Counted from the first letter of the stretch, positions 44,625 to 57,370 are shown. The stretch is 64,000 nucleotides of DNA from Cytospora piceicola (GCA_023375675.1 JALQBC010000001.1:1612001-1676000), one strand, 5' to 3'. Notes: a model not told the origin generated them from the sequence alone. Program-made: numbers and translations.

Positions 44625-45900
44625 AGCGGAAAATGTCTATATGCATTAAGTGGAACATAATGACCATTGTTTCCTCGGGCGAGCCTCTTAGCTAAGCTGG
44701 ATCTTCGTAGGCTAGTACCAATGCACTCACCATGCAATCATTCAGGTGATCCTTGAGATACTGCTCATCCGGAACTCAAGAAAGCTTAGAGGCAGTGAGG
44801 CCATGATAAGTCCTGGCTTAGATCGTCTCGTCCAGCAACTTTATTGTTGTCGGTCGTGTGTTTCACCTCTTCGTGTGTAATTATGGTACCAAGGAACATA
44901 GCTCTGAAAGGTCAGCCCTTAGGTGGACTGGATACTTATACTTATGTTGGCCATGTGTGAGCGTACAGTACTGGAGTTTTTAATAACTATAACCAATCAT
45001 AGTCATTTATACTTACTTGAGTAGTAATGGAATTTAATCATCACATAAACCCCGACAGATCATTCGGTTGTGTCGTAGTTCAGCCAGCTGGCTGAGACGA
45101 ACCTTTATATAAGCATCTTCTCCCCCGGATCAAAGGAGGTCGAATCAATGATTCGGTACAATAATGTACACTGTAATAACTGAAACTCACTTTACCTGTT
45201 ACACTTGATTCATAGGATATACTTGAGTTGCCAGCATGGCTGTCCGAGTACCACGGCATATCCTTTCAAATATTGACGGCACAAGATCATCCTTTGGTTA
45301 CTGGGGATGCCTCTTGACTGTCTAATATTGTCAGGGAACCTCTGTTTCAGATGTGGCAACACAATGCGGTCCATATTGATGCAGATACTTGTCTTGTTCC
45401 ACGCGCTGGGCAGCTATCGAATGAATTTCCCGTTGGCAATTCAAGCCAAGCGGGGCTAGCACAGCTCCTACATGGTCCTTGTAGCGTCAAGCCCGCTAGA
45501 CAAGGACCTCGCTCCAGGTAATCAGTGCCACAGATACAGATACTCCATATCGCTTTCTTGTTGAGGATGCCACGGTGTATCTTATGCCGTTCTCAACAGT
45601 GTGCTGGTTTCTTAGCACCAGTTGGGACAGCAAGTATTCGACCCAGGTGATCGAAGTGGACGGGCTAGGGCGGAACTTGATAGCTAGCATGGTCAAAACT
45701 ATCAGCCGCCGGCCTTTACTGATCCCTCGACTTGGATAGTCACGATGGTGCTCAGTACTATGCTGGGGTTGGGGGTGGTTGTTCAGGATGGGGCCCGGGC
45801 TACTGTCAACATCAGAGCACTCTATAGACCCTGGAAGGAGCACCCAAGAAATCGATAACGTCATGGATAGATTTATATTAGTTGATTCCAGTTTCAATAT
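44625..45900. other. Intergenic, convergent
   Basis: 1.3 kb between convergent aquaglyceroporin and MFS genes; AT-rich, no gene seen. Confidence 0.45.
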
Positions 45901-47634
45901 TTATACATCATACAAGCTGGATGCCCCAGGACCATCTATAACCGCTGTCTCCCCCCCAGGACCCTCCTCAAGAGCTTCCTTCTCTTCTACCCTTAGCTGG
46001 CTCTCTGCCTTCCCGGTATCGATGAAGCAGAACAAGATTAGAGCAAGGGCAGCACATCCAGTCCCAAACCAGAAAGCCGCCTTATAACTCACCATGTCCC
46101 CCTTCTCCTCATAGCTCGCAGCCACGAGGTCCCCGAGACCAAGGAACAGACTGATTGGTAGGAACAACAAGCTGTTTATCAAAGCCCCGGCTGCACCTTG
46201 CTGTTTCTGCGGGACGTTGGTTGTGATGAAGACACTCGTAACGTTGTATGTGATATCGATCCCGATCGTACAGCCTAACATGGCCGGCAGGATCCATGCC
46301 CAGTATGAGCCGCCCTCGGGGATCAAAGCAAAGAGGAGAACACTGGCCACGCTCCCCATCCCCGAGAATATGAGGAGTATTCGGCCAGGGAGGAGATGAA
46401 GTGTGAAGCCACCAACGGTAGCGAGGATAACGCCACCAGCTGCCATTGGAACGAAGGCGAGTGCTGTGTATAATATGCTATAGCCCATGACAACGTTGAG
46501 GCTGTAGAAAGGGTTAGGAAATCTACTTGGTTCACAACCAACAAAATGGAGACGGGAGATAACTTACTAGAAACTTGCGTAGTATACAAATACACCAAAA
46601 GTGCCATACGAGAATATGAGAGACACAACGAGTGTCTTCATATATTTCGGCTTGAATATACTGGCGGGGAGCAAAGGCTGAGATGAGACCCAGCCCTCAA
46701 CGAAGAATGATATTCCGAGTAGCACCACACCTATAACGAAGGTGACAATGATGTAGTTTGTTCCCCAGCCCTTTGGTGCATGTGCGCCATCAGTGACAGC
46801 GAACACAATGAGGACAAGCGCGGGAACAATGACGGCTACACCCCAGTAGTCCATCTCAACGCCTTTCTCCTGGTACTTCTCCCTTGGAATGCTGAACACG
46901 GCGCCGACACAGACCAGGCCAACAATGATGGAGCCGATCCAGAAGTACCATCTCCACGATAGGTATTCTCCAGTCACACCACCCATGATGATACCCAGGA
47001 AGAACCCAAGCGGAGCGAAGGCTCCATAGAGACTGAATATGAGATTCTTCCTCGGGCCGGGGCGATAGATCTTGCCCAGGATCATGATGCCGGTAGGTAG
47101 ATACGCAGCTGGACCGAGCCCCTGGAGAGCTCTGGTGGCGATCAGCATCTGATAGTTTTGGCTGAAGCCCGCAACGAGATTCCAGATGAAGAACCATGCG
47201 AGCCCTGCGATGAACACAAAGTAGCCACCGTGGATATCCGCGATTCGCCCGAGCGGCAACAGGAAAGCTCCAGTGACGAGGGAGAAGACACTAGATGGCC
47301 AGACCTGAGACGCGATTGGGATATCAAGCTCCACTGCGACTGTGGGAAGGACAATGTTGAAGCCTGAAACAAAGTATTCCTGGAAGGTATTAGTACCCCT
47401 GACATGGTCTTGAAGATAAGGAAGCAGCCAGACAGGCTCACTTACCGACATCAACATGGAGACAAGCATAGACATGCAGAAGGTTATTTCTGATATGGCT
47501 GTGGGGAAGATTTCTGGCCGTTGCCGTCCCAAACGCTCCAAGTCTGGCGCTTGAAGAGTCGAGGGATCAAGCGGTATAACCGGCGGGCTCGACTCCATTT
47601 CCGCCTCGTGCAGGTTTGTCGTGTTCTGTCTCAT
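45901..47634 (-). CDS. MFS drug:H+ antiporter, DHA2-type, 533 aa
   Basis: Exons 47634-47446, 47379-46568 and 46501-45901 join in frame. After a cytosolic N-terminus the protein has about 14 hydrophobic segments. The loop motif LGRIADIHGG lies after the second. ATRALQGLGPAAYLPTGIMI and APLGFFLGIIMGGV are the conserved antiporter regions, and the cytosolic C-terminus is acidic. This arrangement fits the 14-TM DHA2 family of proton-driven exporters. The start is 736 bases from the start of a divergent Zn2Cys6 regulator, a layout common for regulator and exporter pairs. Confidence 0.9.
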
Positions 47635-48370
47635 ATCTGCAGAATGAGATATTCCAAACTCAGCTCTGTTATGGCGGTTGTTGTTGCTGCGATCCGCGTG
47701 TTTCCTACACCCGTTGATTTCAAGTAATCAAATTCATTTTGCCGGTTCTCAGAGGACAAGTCTCTTATATCAAAGATTTTTTGGGGTCGGATTCAAGACA
47801 GCGGTGAGGTGGACATCATCAATGTTATTAACGTGCGGGTCGCTGGTGTTCATGCAATAGGTGACTCTTTGGTTCCCTTTCTGATTTAAATTTGGAAAAT
47901 TCTGGTCTAGATTACTTTCACCATGACGCTCGGCATGCAAGAGTCGTCGTCCTGCCACCCGATCCGGTAACGCCTCAGAGACATTCGGGCAGCCGTGTCC
48001 AGTATTGTGGGTCGTATCTGGAGCTACTCAATGGGGATCCCTACTTAATGCATGACTTGTCTGTTTGCTACCTGTTTGGGTTTAGATTGGAGATGTCTAT
48101 AATTCTGGATCATTTTGCTGACAAAGAGTGGAGGACGACATCACATCTCACTCACGTTGCTCGACTCATCGTCGTTCTTCTCTGCGTCACGGGCTTCAAC
48201 TCAGGCGATACTTGCATTACGCCAGTATTCTTTCTCATTCGAATCTGGAGAGAGATATCTGCAGTCATCTCTGTGCATTCTCACATTTTAGACGGACTAT
48301 CCTTGCTCCCCGCTACACAATGTGATTCTGTCCTGTCTGTGGTTGATGTGCTGTGCTGTGACGTGGAAGC
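47635..48370. promoter_or_regulatory. Bidirectional promoter between exporter and Zn2Cys6 regulator
   Basis: The two genes start at 47634 (-) and 48371 (+) and share these 736 bases. No gene lies between. A CGG-triplet operator could not be assigned with confidence. Shared control is inferred from the layout only. Confidence 0.4.
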
Positions 48371-50036
48371 ATGACAATCCCATCCACTGCTCGGTTCTCG
48401 ATAACTCCACCGGCCAAAGCTTGTCATAATTGTCGTCGAAATCGGTTGAGGTGTGACCGGTCTCTACCTCACTGCCAAAAATGCAGCAGCAAGGGATACC
48501 AGTGCCTCGGATACGGAAAGCTCCTCCGGTGGACCAACGCGGTGGCCGTCAGAGGGAAGCTCGCCGAGCAGGTCGGTCAGAGACCGTCTTCCTTGAAGTT
48601 ATCCCGGAATGATGGTGACAATTATCACCTCGAACAAATATCAAGAGAACCTAGAAAGCCAGAAGTCGGGCCAGCGGTCTATACCGTCAAACCGGCCCTT
48701 GTCGACCCCTTGTTGAAGGACCTCAGCCCTCAACAACGGCTGTACATCAGTCATTGTAAGTGATGCGCTCTGTCTCATATCAATTCATCCGTCACGTACA
48801 TAACACATAACTTCTTTCTTCCCACTTACCAAGGGGACTCGCCAGACTAACACCATCTCACTCCTACCCTAAGACTCAAACCGAGTATGTCAAGACCTCG
48901 TCTCCTTTGACCAGCAAGACCACAACAACCCCTTCCGCTCCGTCATCACACTGCTAGGCTCGTTCGACTACCTCCGCGAGATCATCCTAGCGACCTCAGC
49001 AGTGCATATGGTCACCCTACGCAGGAGCCACGGCCACCCCCATAAGGAGGAACTCATCGACGCCCTCACGGCCAAGGGCCGAGCCTACCGCCTCCTCCGG
49101 CAGGCCCTGTCCCACCGGCTCGACGCCGCGAGCCAGCCCATCGTCTTCATCGCCGTCGTCTTCTTCATCAACTTCGACCTCATCGACTCCGGGCGCGGCA
49201 ACTGGAAGACGCACATCGAGGCCGCGGGGAGGCTGATCGCCTCCATCCAGGGCATGGCGGCGTCCGCGGCCGCCGCCGCGGCCATCCCGCCCGCCGTCGC
49301 CCAGCTCGCCGACATCGTCATCGCCGACTGCATCACGTACCACATCCTCGGCTCGGGCTTCGCCGGCGCGGCCGACAACAGGGCCGCCGTGTCGGCGTTC
49401 GCGGGGGTCGACGCCCCCGCCGCGCTGCAGAGGGCCGCCGCCTTCAGCTACGGGTGCTACCCGCCCTCGATGCTGGACATCCTGTCCAAGGCCGGCCGGC
49501 TGTCCGCGGACGAGGCCCCCGAGGCTGCGGGGCTGATCGACCAGCTCCGGGGGACGGACGTTCGCGCCTGGGTGTTTAGCATCGAGGGCTTGTCCCCCAA
49601 CGACGACCTCGAGACCCGCGTGTCGGTGGCATGTGCCCACCGGGCCGCGGCGTGTCTGTACACTGTCCTGGCCGTGCCGGATGTCATGGATCATCGCAAG
49701 GATGCCAGTAGTATCGATTCCCTGGCCCAAGAAGTCCTCTCCCACCTGGCATCCGTCCCCATCGACCACGCCCTGGCCAAGGGGCTGGTCTGGCCCACCT
49801 TCATGGCTGGTGCTCAGGCTGAGGACCCGGCCAGTAGGCAGTGGTGTCTCGGCCGGTTGCAGAGCATATGGCAATCGACGCCCTGGATTTGCCCTTGGGG
49901 TTATATTGAGTCTGCCATGGACATAATGCAGCGAGTTTGGGAGACGAGGGACCGGAAGCTGAAGGAGGGAGGTCGGGGCGGGATTAATTGGTTACAGGAG
50001 GTGAAGGCGACGGCGGACCATGTCCTGATCGTATGA
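48371..50036 (+). CDS. Zn2Cys6 transcription factor, Acr-2-like
   Basis: Exons 48371-48755 and 48874-50036 encode 515 residues. The binuclear cluster uses Cys18, 21, 28, 35, 38 and 45 (C-x2-C-x6-C-x6-C-x2-C-x6-C), followed by LGYGKLLRW, the style of the acriflavine-sensitivity regulator Acr-2 group. After splicing, the middle region begins YSNRVCQDLVSFDQQDHNNP and has the fungal-specific regulator helices (HMVTLRRSHG, GRLIASI). From about 49050 to 49600 the coding DNA is very GC-rich, with long Ala runs. It is expected to bind CGG-containing sites. The divergent exporter is the obvious candidate target. Confidence 0.88.
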
Positions 50037-50190
50037 GGGTCTGTGGCATCGAGCCTCATTATATTCGTATTAATGGTATCTATGTATTCAATCCACAACC
50101 TTAACTCCAATCGCTTGCCCCCCGGGCCCGGACCCAGTCATCCGGCATGTGTACGAGTTTACAACACCCAAGTGCATATGGTAGGTCCAA

Positions 50191-52893
50191 CTACCGATGA
50201 AACAAACTCCCCTCCCGACGTGTCTGGTTCACGTCACCTTTCGTTCCAAATCCGCACATCATTTCCGTGGAGTAAGTCGTCCTCCTCCTTATATATACGG
50301 AGTTCGTGCGCAGACCCTTGTTACCCTCGTCAAGACCATCACCCTCCCCTTCCTGGAAATATGGATTGCTATCCTTGGGCGACGAGATGCCCATACTATT
50401 ATCCTTCATTATGCCGTACCCAATTTTTAGCTTCTTAACGTCATTGGGGACATCGCCCCGGTCCTGCAGCGGACCCATCCAGGCAATCTTCTCGAGCGCG
50501 GGACCCCTTGTCGCAGCCACAACGGATGAGAACTTCGTGTTCCGGGTGACTCCTCCATTGTCATTGATGGCAAAGGCACCCACCGTGACACAGATGAGTG
50601 TAAAGAAGGTTGCTACCCCGTATACGATCCACAGGTCGCGCTCGTGGTAAGCATACGCATTTACTATCCTATCCCGCGTGCAGTTGAACATGTAATCTTC
50701 CGGAATTCCGGTGCCAGTGACAACTCCGGAGCTGTCTTCGATTCCGCCTGTTAAAAGCGTGCCAGACTGTTCCGAGGGCCGGGCGGCCCAAACAACCTCC
50801 ACAAACTGCGGATTAGAGAACAGGCTGAGAATCAAATCTTGATAGAGGTCCTGGATCATATCCATAAGATTTGCACAGGGAAAGTAATTGTTGCTTGGGT
50901 CAAGGATTTTGGTCTGGATTGCCTTGGTGTTCTGTATGGGGTTGACAAGGGTATCCTCGACTTCGACGGTGCCGTTGAGAAAATCGCGTAGCGTGTAACC
51001 CAGGGAGTGGTATGCTGCTGTTTTTCGATACCGCGCTGTATCGTTTGGTAAGATATAATTTTCTTCGGGTACAGCACTGACGTTGTCACTTGTTCCGTCG
51101 TCGGCCGCGACGGTGGGTAAAAATGTAGTGTTGACCACCGGATCCTTGAATTTGAGGGATGTGATGTTGGTCGACTGCACCCCGTCAGTATAATTGAATG
51201 TGACCACGTATTCAGTCTCTCGGTGCTCGCAAGCGAATATCTTGGGCGTGAAGGCGTCGCCCCAGCCAGGGTCGCTCCGGCCGGGTTGGGCCTCGTCAGG
51301 TTTGTTGAGGACAACGTAGCCGACCCAGATAATGGGCTCCGTCCTGAAGGCGCCGAAGTGCGCTGGTAGCTCGGAGTTGGGAATCCTTGGTATACCACTG
51401 ACCCCGACATCCCACAGCTGCGTTCTCGAGTACTCTCCTCCGGTCGTATAAGCATAATACGAAAAGTCGCCTTGAGGAAGCAGAATATCAGTACCGAACG
51501 GTGGCACAGCCTCGCCAGACTCCTGGGTAAAGTTCTTTGGTGTCGAACCAATCCCGCTAGCAAGCTCTGAACATTTGTAGCCAGGCGCCTTGAATTCGAT
51601 GGTGTAACTGCAGTTGTATCCAGAAGCACAGATATCCACCGCCGCGTTCTTCCTGGCTACCACCTCCTCTAGGAAGGCCCCGATTGCTGTGGTCTGTTGC
51701 AAATTCGGACTCGGCCCTGTATAGTAATCGAACCAGTCATCGTCGGTCTGATGAGGGCGTTTGGTGGTATTCCATATGGAGACAGGGATCTCATACAAGC
51801 CATCGATCTGGTCGGGGTTTCGCCAGTCGCTCACTTCCTCAAACGTGAAATTTAAGGACCTTGCCGCTGGGCACATCGTGTTTTGCACCACCACCATCGG
51901 CTCTATAAGCAGCGTGTTACTCGTTAGGATGACCACCAGCGGCGTCGTCCACGCGAACACGGCCAGTGCAAAGGCACCCTTAGCACCTCTGAAGAAGTCC
52001 AGGTTCAACATGGCGAACATGCTCTCAGTCGCAGAGAACATTGCGTCCAGGCCCGAGATGGTCATAAACCGTGACCGCACACTGACCCACACCTGCTGCT
52101 TAAAGGCCGAGACGACGGCAGCACTGAAGCCGGCTTTTGCAGCATATGCTAGGAAGGTTCCGTACCGGAGCTTCTCGGTTTGCTTCTCGACGGGCCTGCC
52201 GTCGAGGGAGGCGTAATAGAGGTGATGACCGACCGAGCAGATTACACCGAAGAGGAAGCAGATGTACATCCCGAACGAGGGATGCCATCCTGGAGGTGTC
52301 CATGAGGGTAGCTCTAAACAGTTTCGCGTTGGACTTGGTGGATTTGGTGGTGGATCCTTCTCGTCAGGATATACAAAAGTTGTTGATGGGGCGAAAGAGA
52401 CGGTGCGGGCGGGCCGTATTCGCTGGCCACCGAGGAGCAGTTCTGCTTGGGATTCCCGTTGACCCGCGGCAAATTGAGTGTCATAAAAGCCCGGGGTAGA
52501 AAGGCCCGGGGTAGAAACTTGCGGTGATGCGGGAAAATATTCATCGCCGTGGAACGGCATCCGAGTTGTCGAAGCATTGGGCTGGTGATACAGCGGTGGA
52601 GGACGCTTTGCGTCCAGAGAGCGCAGGTTGACTCCGTCTCCTTCCATTTTTGTAATAGCTACTTCACCTGACACGTTTGTTACGGCAGGATGTTGTGCTG
52701 ACTGGTGAGATAGTTTATCCAGGGGTGAAAGCCATTTCTCATTGCCTGAGGAAGTGGTTGAGACGATCGTGTTGGTATCAGAGGCCTTGGAGCCAATGCT
52801 GATTTGGCGGTCTCTTGTGGGCGAAGTCGTCAAAACTTCCAAACGATGTGCAGCTGGCTCCGAATCTCCAGATCCAGGGGCTTCCTCTGCCAT
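50191..52893 (-). CDS. Large fungal membrane protein ('formylmethionine deformylase-like'), 900 aa
   Basis: A single exon starting at 52893. About 200 disordered N-terminal residues lead to SWTPPGWHPSFGMYICFLFG, the first membrane segment, then SVGHHLYYASLDGRPVEKQ. A second hydrophobic segment follows near residue 310. A long, probably extracytosolic domain with many N-glycosylation sites and Cys residues comes next (ICASGYNCSY, KCSEL). A last membrane segment (WIVYGVATFFTLICVTVGAF) lies near residue 780. Homologues in ascomycetes carry the misleading label formylmethionine deformylase-like; no deformylase motif is visible. Function unknown. Its stop is 155 bases from the stop of the convergent regulator. 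Confidence 0.82.
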   Translation of the reverse strand: MAEEAPGSGDSEPAAHRLEVLTTSPTRDRQISIGSKASDTNTIVSTTSSGNEKWLSPLDKLSHQSAQHPAVTNVSGEVAITKMEGDGVNLRSLDAKRPPPLYHQPNASTTRMPFHGDEYFPASPQVSTPGLSTPGFYDTQFAAGQRESQAELLLGGQRIRPARTVSFAPSTTFVYPDEKDPPPNPPSPTRNCLELPSWTPPGWHPSFGMYICFLFGVICSVGHHLYYASLDGRPVEKQTEKLRYGTFLAYAAKAGFSAAVVSAFKQQVWVSVRSRFMTISGLDAMFSATESMFAMLNLDFFRGAKGAFALAVFAWTTPLVVILTSNTLLIEPMVVVQNTMCPAARSLNFTFEEVSDWRNPDQIDGLYEIPVSIWNTTKRPHQTDDDWFDYYTGPSPNLQQTTAIGAFLEEVVARKNAAVDICASGYNCSYTIEFKAPGYKCSELASGIGSTPKNFTQESGEAVPPFGTDILLPQGDFSYYAYTTGGEYSRTQLWDVGVSGIPRIPNSELPAHFGAFRTEPIIWVGYVVLNKPDEAQPGRSDPGWGDAFTPKIFACEHRETEYVVTFNYTDGVQSTNITSLKFKDPVVNTTFLPTVAADDGTSDNVSAVPEENYILPNDTARYRKTAAYHSLGYTLRDFLNGTVEVEDTLVNPIQNTKAIQTKILDPSNNYFPCANLMDMIQDLYQDLILSLFSNPQFVEVVWAARPSEQSGTLLTGGIEDSSGVVTGTGIPEDYMFNCTRDRIVNAYAYHERDLWIVYGVATFFTLICVTVGAFAINDNGGVTRNTKFSSVVAATRGPALEKIAWMGPLQDRGDVPNDVKKLKIGYGIMKDNSMGISSPKDSNPYFQEGEGDGLDEGNKGLRTNSVYIRRRTTYSTEMMCGFGTKGDVNQTRREGSLFHR

Positions 52894-55039
52894 CTTGATC
52901 TGATGTGCTGTCCTTTTACCGGTCGGATGAAATTTTCGGCTTCACGTTGATTCGAGAGTTTGGCCACTCACTCCTGCTATCGGTGCTAGAGTTTGGCTTG
53001 GCTGATATGCCCAGCTGGGTGGTTTTGGCGATCCCGGCTCCATGCGGTCATTTACTCTTGTTGCATCTTGGTACGGCTACTTTAGTAGCGCGGGGGAGAG
53101 GGGACGCTTGAGAACCGAAAGGAGGAAAAGCTCAGATAAAGTTTGAAGCGGACATGTTTAGGGATGAGATGTTCCTCGTAGGAAATAGACTGGTTAAACT
53201 CTCTTGTCAAGAACTGTGCCTGCAGATGTCATCGTCCCCACTCTGGCCCGTCATTGGGATCGCCTTGGATCGTCAAATGTGTTGACAAACAGGCCAGCAG
53301 GCGAACAGCCACAAGAAGGCGGTGGGGAGGTGGACGAGGTGGAATTTTGGTACGTTGGGTGTTCAGAAGCTTTCTGTTCTTGAGAACAGCTGGAGAAGCG
53401 TCGAGGGTCATAAGCTGCCCCAATCAGTTTTGTCAGACTCGTCTGCCGGTCCAAATTAACGGGAATGCCGATCCGTGAGGGGATCGCAGGATCCATCAAA
53501 ACCCACGCCCTCGTGCGTTCGTGCGTTCGCGCCATTCTGCCGATGCTGGTACCTGGCAAGTGGCTTCCGAAGGTTCATGCCAAGCCCTCCAAAATCATCC
53601 AGCATCTGTTGAGCAGAGAAGATGTTGTAATAGCCTGCCCAGCCTGCCCAGCCTGCCTAACCTCCACTATCCCAAGAGGCCTCATCTCGCTTATCTCCCT
53701 CCAACAGTTGAACTATGTGGATATGTTTGAGGATGGCGGCGGGAAGCATTGAAAGCGCGGATCGCGTTCTTCCCAGTGCCGGCATAGGGCTGCAACTGTG
53801 CGGCTAACAGCGTACCCTGGGCTCTGGACGGCCACACAAGAGGTTGCTTGATGTCTTGAAGCACATGTATACGATGTATCAAAAAGGTGTCACCGCGCCC
53901 AGTGTCGTCGACGAGGGGGGGGTTGATTGCCTGGCACCTAGGTAAGTCGCAGCTCATGTCTGGTGCAATCCCAGAATGTCCCGGTCTCCCCCGGTGTGTG
54001 GGGCCGAAACAGATCTTCAACGGGTCCAGGGTGGCAGGGGAGGGCTGTATCTCGATTTGGGTTTTGATTATGATCGATCCTGTCTGCCTGTTCAAAAGTG
54101 TGAACAGCAGACAATATAATATGCATGTATGTGTGAATGTGTCCGCGGGGAGGGTTGTTGTTTTCATGCTCTCGGCAGCTGAACAAAGTCTACGAGCCCC
54201 TATAAAATACTGGGTGTTGCTTACTAAGTACAGTTTGGCCGCCACTGTAGATGTCACTCACAGTGAGTGAGCGTCCTAAATACAGTGGGATGTACCTACC
54301 CTAAGTACCTCGTATCACACGACACCGCCATCATAGACGACCACAAAATGGTAGCAAGAACCCGGCTGTGGGAGCAACGGCCAGCTTCATCGACGTCCAA
54401 GCCCATGGCGCTGGCGCCAAGCCCAGGAGGCCGTCTGCTCCTGTTCGGGGAAAATCTGGTAGGTTGGCTCCATACTTTTACAAGCTATTAGACAGTTAGA
54501 TCGAGGATTGGGGTGATGCATCAACAACAATTTACAAGGTCCCAGAGCAAATGACCTCAGGCGCCAAGGAAGCCCACGAGAACGTTGCGCACTTGCGCTC
54601 GCGCCAAGGCTTCCTCCAGATGTCCACAACTTGGGAGTCAAACTAGGAGTATCCTTGGAACACAGGGACAAGCATTCAACCATGACAGGAGCATAAATCC
54701 CCGAAGGCAGGGGGGCCTTCAAGACCAGTACGACTGGGTCGACCAGGCTCGAGCTGCGAAGCCGGTAAATAGACACGGACTTCTTGGACGAGCGTCAATG
54801 GCAAGATCGCATCGCATAACTTCACGGTGAGAGAACAAGTAAGAAGGTTTGGAGTGACCTCATTTATATTGATCTCTAGGTCGAATTCTACAAATTCCAC
54901 GAAAGCAATGATATATACACTCCCGGCCACCAAGGGCGAGGCAGGTTAAGATAGCTACAAGAAGGTTATCAGTTCAGAACGAGCTCTCCGCGCTCATCTC
55001 CCTTGTCATCCAACATCGACCCGGCACAGATCCTACGGC
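52894..55039. other. Gene-free stretch, 2.1 kb
   Basis: Promoter of the membrane protein and 3' flank of the pectin methylesterase. It contains three 9-base AGCCTGCCY repeats at 53632-53658. Short frames are unsupported. Confidence 0.45.
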
Positions 55040-56090
55040 TTAGATGTAGTCCGAGTCAACCCAGTCGGCATAGTCATCACCCAAGATGGTAGCGATGTCG
55101 ATAGCCGAGCTCAGCGTGGTAGCAAAGTCCGCCCGATCACCATTAGCCTCAGCACCCGTGTTGTCATACTCCTGAAAGGTGACATACTCGGTGTTGGGCT
55201 CGGTGCTGCTCCACTGCTCCCAGCCGGCCGAGTTGATGATGTTGGACAGGGAGCTCCGCTGGAACGCGACGCGGGCGTACTCGCTCCAGGGCCTGCCCAG
55301 GTAGACGGTGCCCTCTGACGGGGCGGGTGAGCCGGCCTGGATGGTGCTGTCGGTGATGACATAGTACGAGTCGTCGTCCTCGTCGGAGCGGCCATTGGCT
55401 GTGATGGCGCCGGCGCCGATGGACGCGAGCACCGAGCCCGTGATCCAGATGCGCGCGTGCTGGCCGAAGATGTAGTCCACGGCGCCCTCGATGTACGAGT
55501 TGGCATAGATCTGGTTGCCCGTCTCGGCGAGGAGGGTGTCCTGGTAGCCGTACAGCCCCACGCCGTAGTAGCCCTGTTCGGTGTTATAGGCCGAGAGGGC
55601 GATGGCCTGGGAGCCCTTGCCGTACGTGTTCCGGATATCGATATTATACACGGCCACGTTCTCGGACTCGTTGATCAGCGCGGCCGTGTGCTCGTCGTCG
55701 GCGGCGCCGGAGAGGAGCGACGAGTCCCACTCCAGGCTCACGACGTTGCCCGAGTAGTCGGACGTGTCCGAGGTATAGCCATAGATGGAGAGCTTTCCGC
55801 TCAGCTCCGGGATGGTCACCTGCTCGGTGTAGGTGCCCGAGTAGATGAAGATGCTGCTCTCGGAGGAGGACGAGGTGTCGATGGAACTGACGGCACTTTG
55901 GATCTGTAGCATGGGGTTAGTAACGCTTCATATCACGAAAGCTAATTGTTTCGAGTGGAGGTCATACGGTCGTGTGGTCACATCCAGAATCACACACAGT
56001 GATGCTTCCGCTGGGAGGACTGGTTCGTGAAGTTGCAAGGGCTGTCACCGCCAAGGCGGGAACGATACCGAAAGCCTTCTTCAATGCCAT
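55040..56090 (-). CDS. Pectin methylesterase, CE8
   Basis: Exons 56090-55968 and 55903-55040 encode 328 residues. A signal peptide (MALKKAFGIVPALAVTALAT) precedes a parallel beta-helix domain. The active-site signatures are all present: GYQDTLL with the acid/base Asp163, VDYIFG with the nucleophile Asp184, and GRPW with Arg245 and Trp247. The intron has a CTAAC branch site. The enzyme de-esterifies plant pectin outside the cell, preparing it for polygalacturonases and lyases. This is a strong sign of a plant-associated fungus. TATATAA lies at 56302-56308, about 210 bases upstream on this strand. Confidence 0.93.
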
Positions 56091-57370
56091 CTTGATGAGG
56101 GAGAACAACTCCAGAAATTACGTGGAAAAGAAGGAAGAAGAAAAAATCGCCAAGAACTACGACAGTTTCTGTGGAGAAGAAGAAGAAGAAGAAAAGGCGC
56201 TGCCGAAAACTAGGACAGTTTTTGTGGAGAGCGTTTTTGAAGTTGAGTCTCTTGGCAAGCTCGCCATGATCATTTTGACCAGCGGCTTGGCACAGTAAGC
56301 TTATATACCTGAGCAGCAAAGAAAAGAAGACGGTTGTTTCTTGATATTAGGCCGGGATGAAGCTATTCAGGGCAGGGTATTGATCGCGCGTCGCCAAAGA
56401 CACCCTTGAACGGAAAAATTGCAAGCCATATGTCCTCCCGCAACTGGTTGTCATCGAGCCATTCCTACATCTTTTGCAAAATGTGTTCCCCTGGTCTTAC
56501 CAAGCCGGCAGATAGATGTAGCGTACGGCCTCTTGTCCGTCTGGTTGATATGTGGTCGATTTGGGAATAGCCTCGCAGGCTGCGTCGCAGTTTGAATGGG
56601 TAATCCACTGACTACCGGCATCCCTAACATCCCCACCACTTGTGTGGGGATAAAGTCCATGGCCCCTGTATTTCCACCAAACAAACGTCCGGGCGTGGGG
56701 ATCATGTGGCTTGGGCGATCACGGATGCTAAGACATGGGGGGATTTCCATCAATTGACAGTCAGGCAGTCTAGACTCCAGACCGGTCGTGTCGTGCATTT
56801 CATATACTAGCTCATGCGACTTGTCTGCTTGTCCGGCCCCCTTGCCCCGACCATTACCACTTATGTACATACATCACATCTCACGTCCCGGTACTGATAT
56901 GTTTAGCTTGATTTAGGAAAGACAGGCTCGTAATATCATAAGTGATATATCCTTCGAGTCTCATTGTGAAGTTTGATTGTCATCTCCAGGTCGCGCCGCT
57001 GTTCTACGCCGATGATACCTTGAAGTGTGCTCTTGATGTCTCGATCTTAGATATCAGGTTCAACCGCAAGTGGATGAGTTTCACACGTCGCACTCGTGCC
57101 ATGAAAAGTCCTGGCTGGGTATTCACAGCGCGTTTCCTGGCTGACAGTGGCGTCCACCCTTCCTCTTGCGGCTCCCGCCCGTGTGAAGGGCAGAGGGGGC
57201 ATGCCTCCTTGCCTCGAGATGGACGCCATTCATCACTCAAATCTCCCAGATCTGACAAGCAGCATTGCGAACTCTGGTCGTCATCAAAGCGCGAGATGTT
57301 GTCAGAGGCCACGGGACGTTACAGATAACTCTCTGGTAAAAGAAACGGCGGATTTGAAATTTCCCGTGGT
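56091..57370. other. Gene-free stretch including the esterase leader
   Basis: GA-rich leader with a 28-base imperfect direct repeat (see next entry), then non-coding sequence. Open frames at 56451-56870 (-) and 56942-57328 (+) have no recognisable content. Confidence 0.4.
56149..56229. repeat. 28-base direct repeat in esterase leader
   Basis: 56149-56176 and 56202-56229 match at 24 of 28 positions (core GACAGTTTYTGTGGAG), separated by a GAA-repeat tract. Confidence 0.8.

Noticed and set aside
49017..49874. 285-codon minus-strand frame
   Set aside because: Shadow of the GC-rich middle of the Zn2Cys6 regulator; its composition (Gly, Arg, Asp, Val repeats) is an artefact of the opposite strand.
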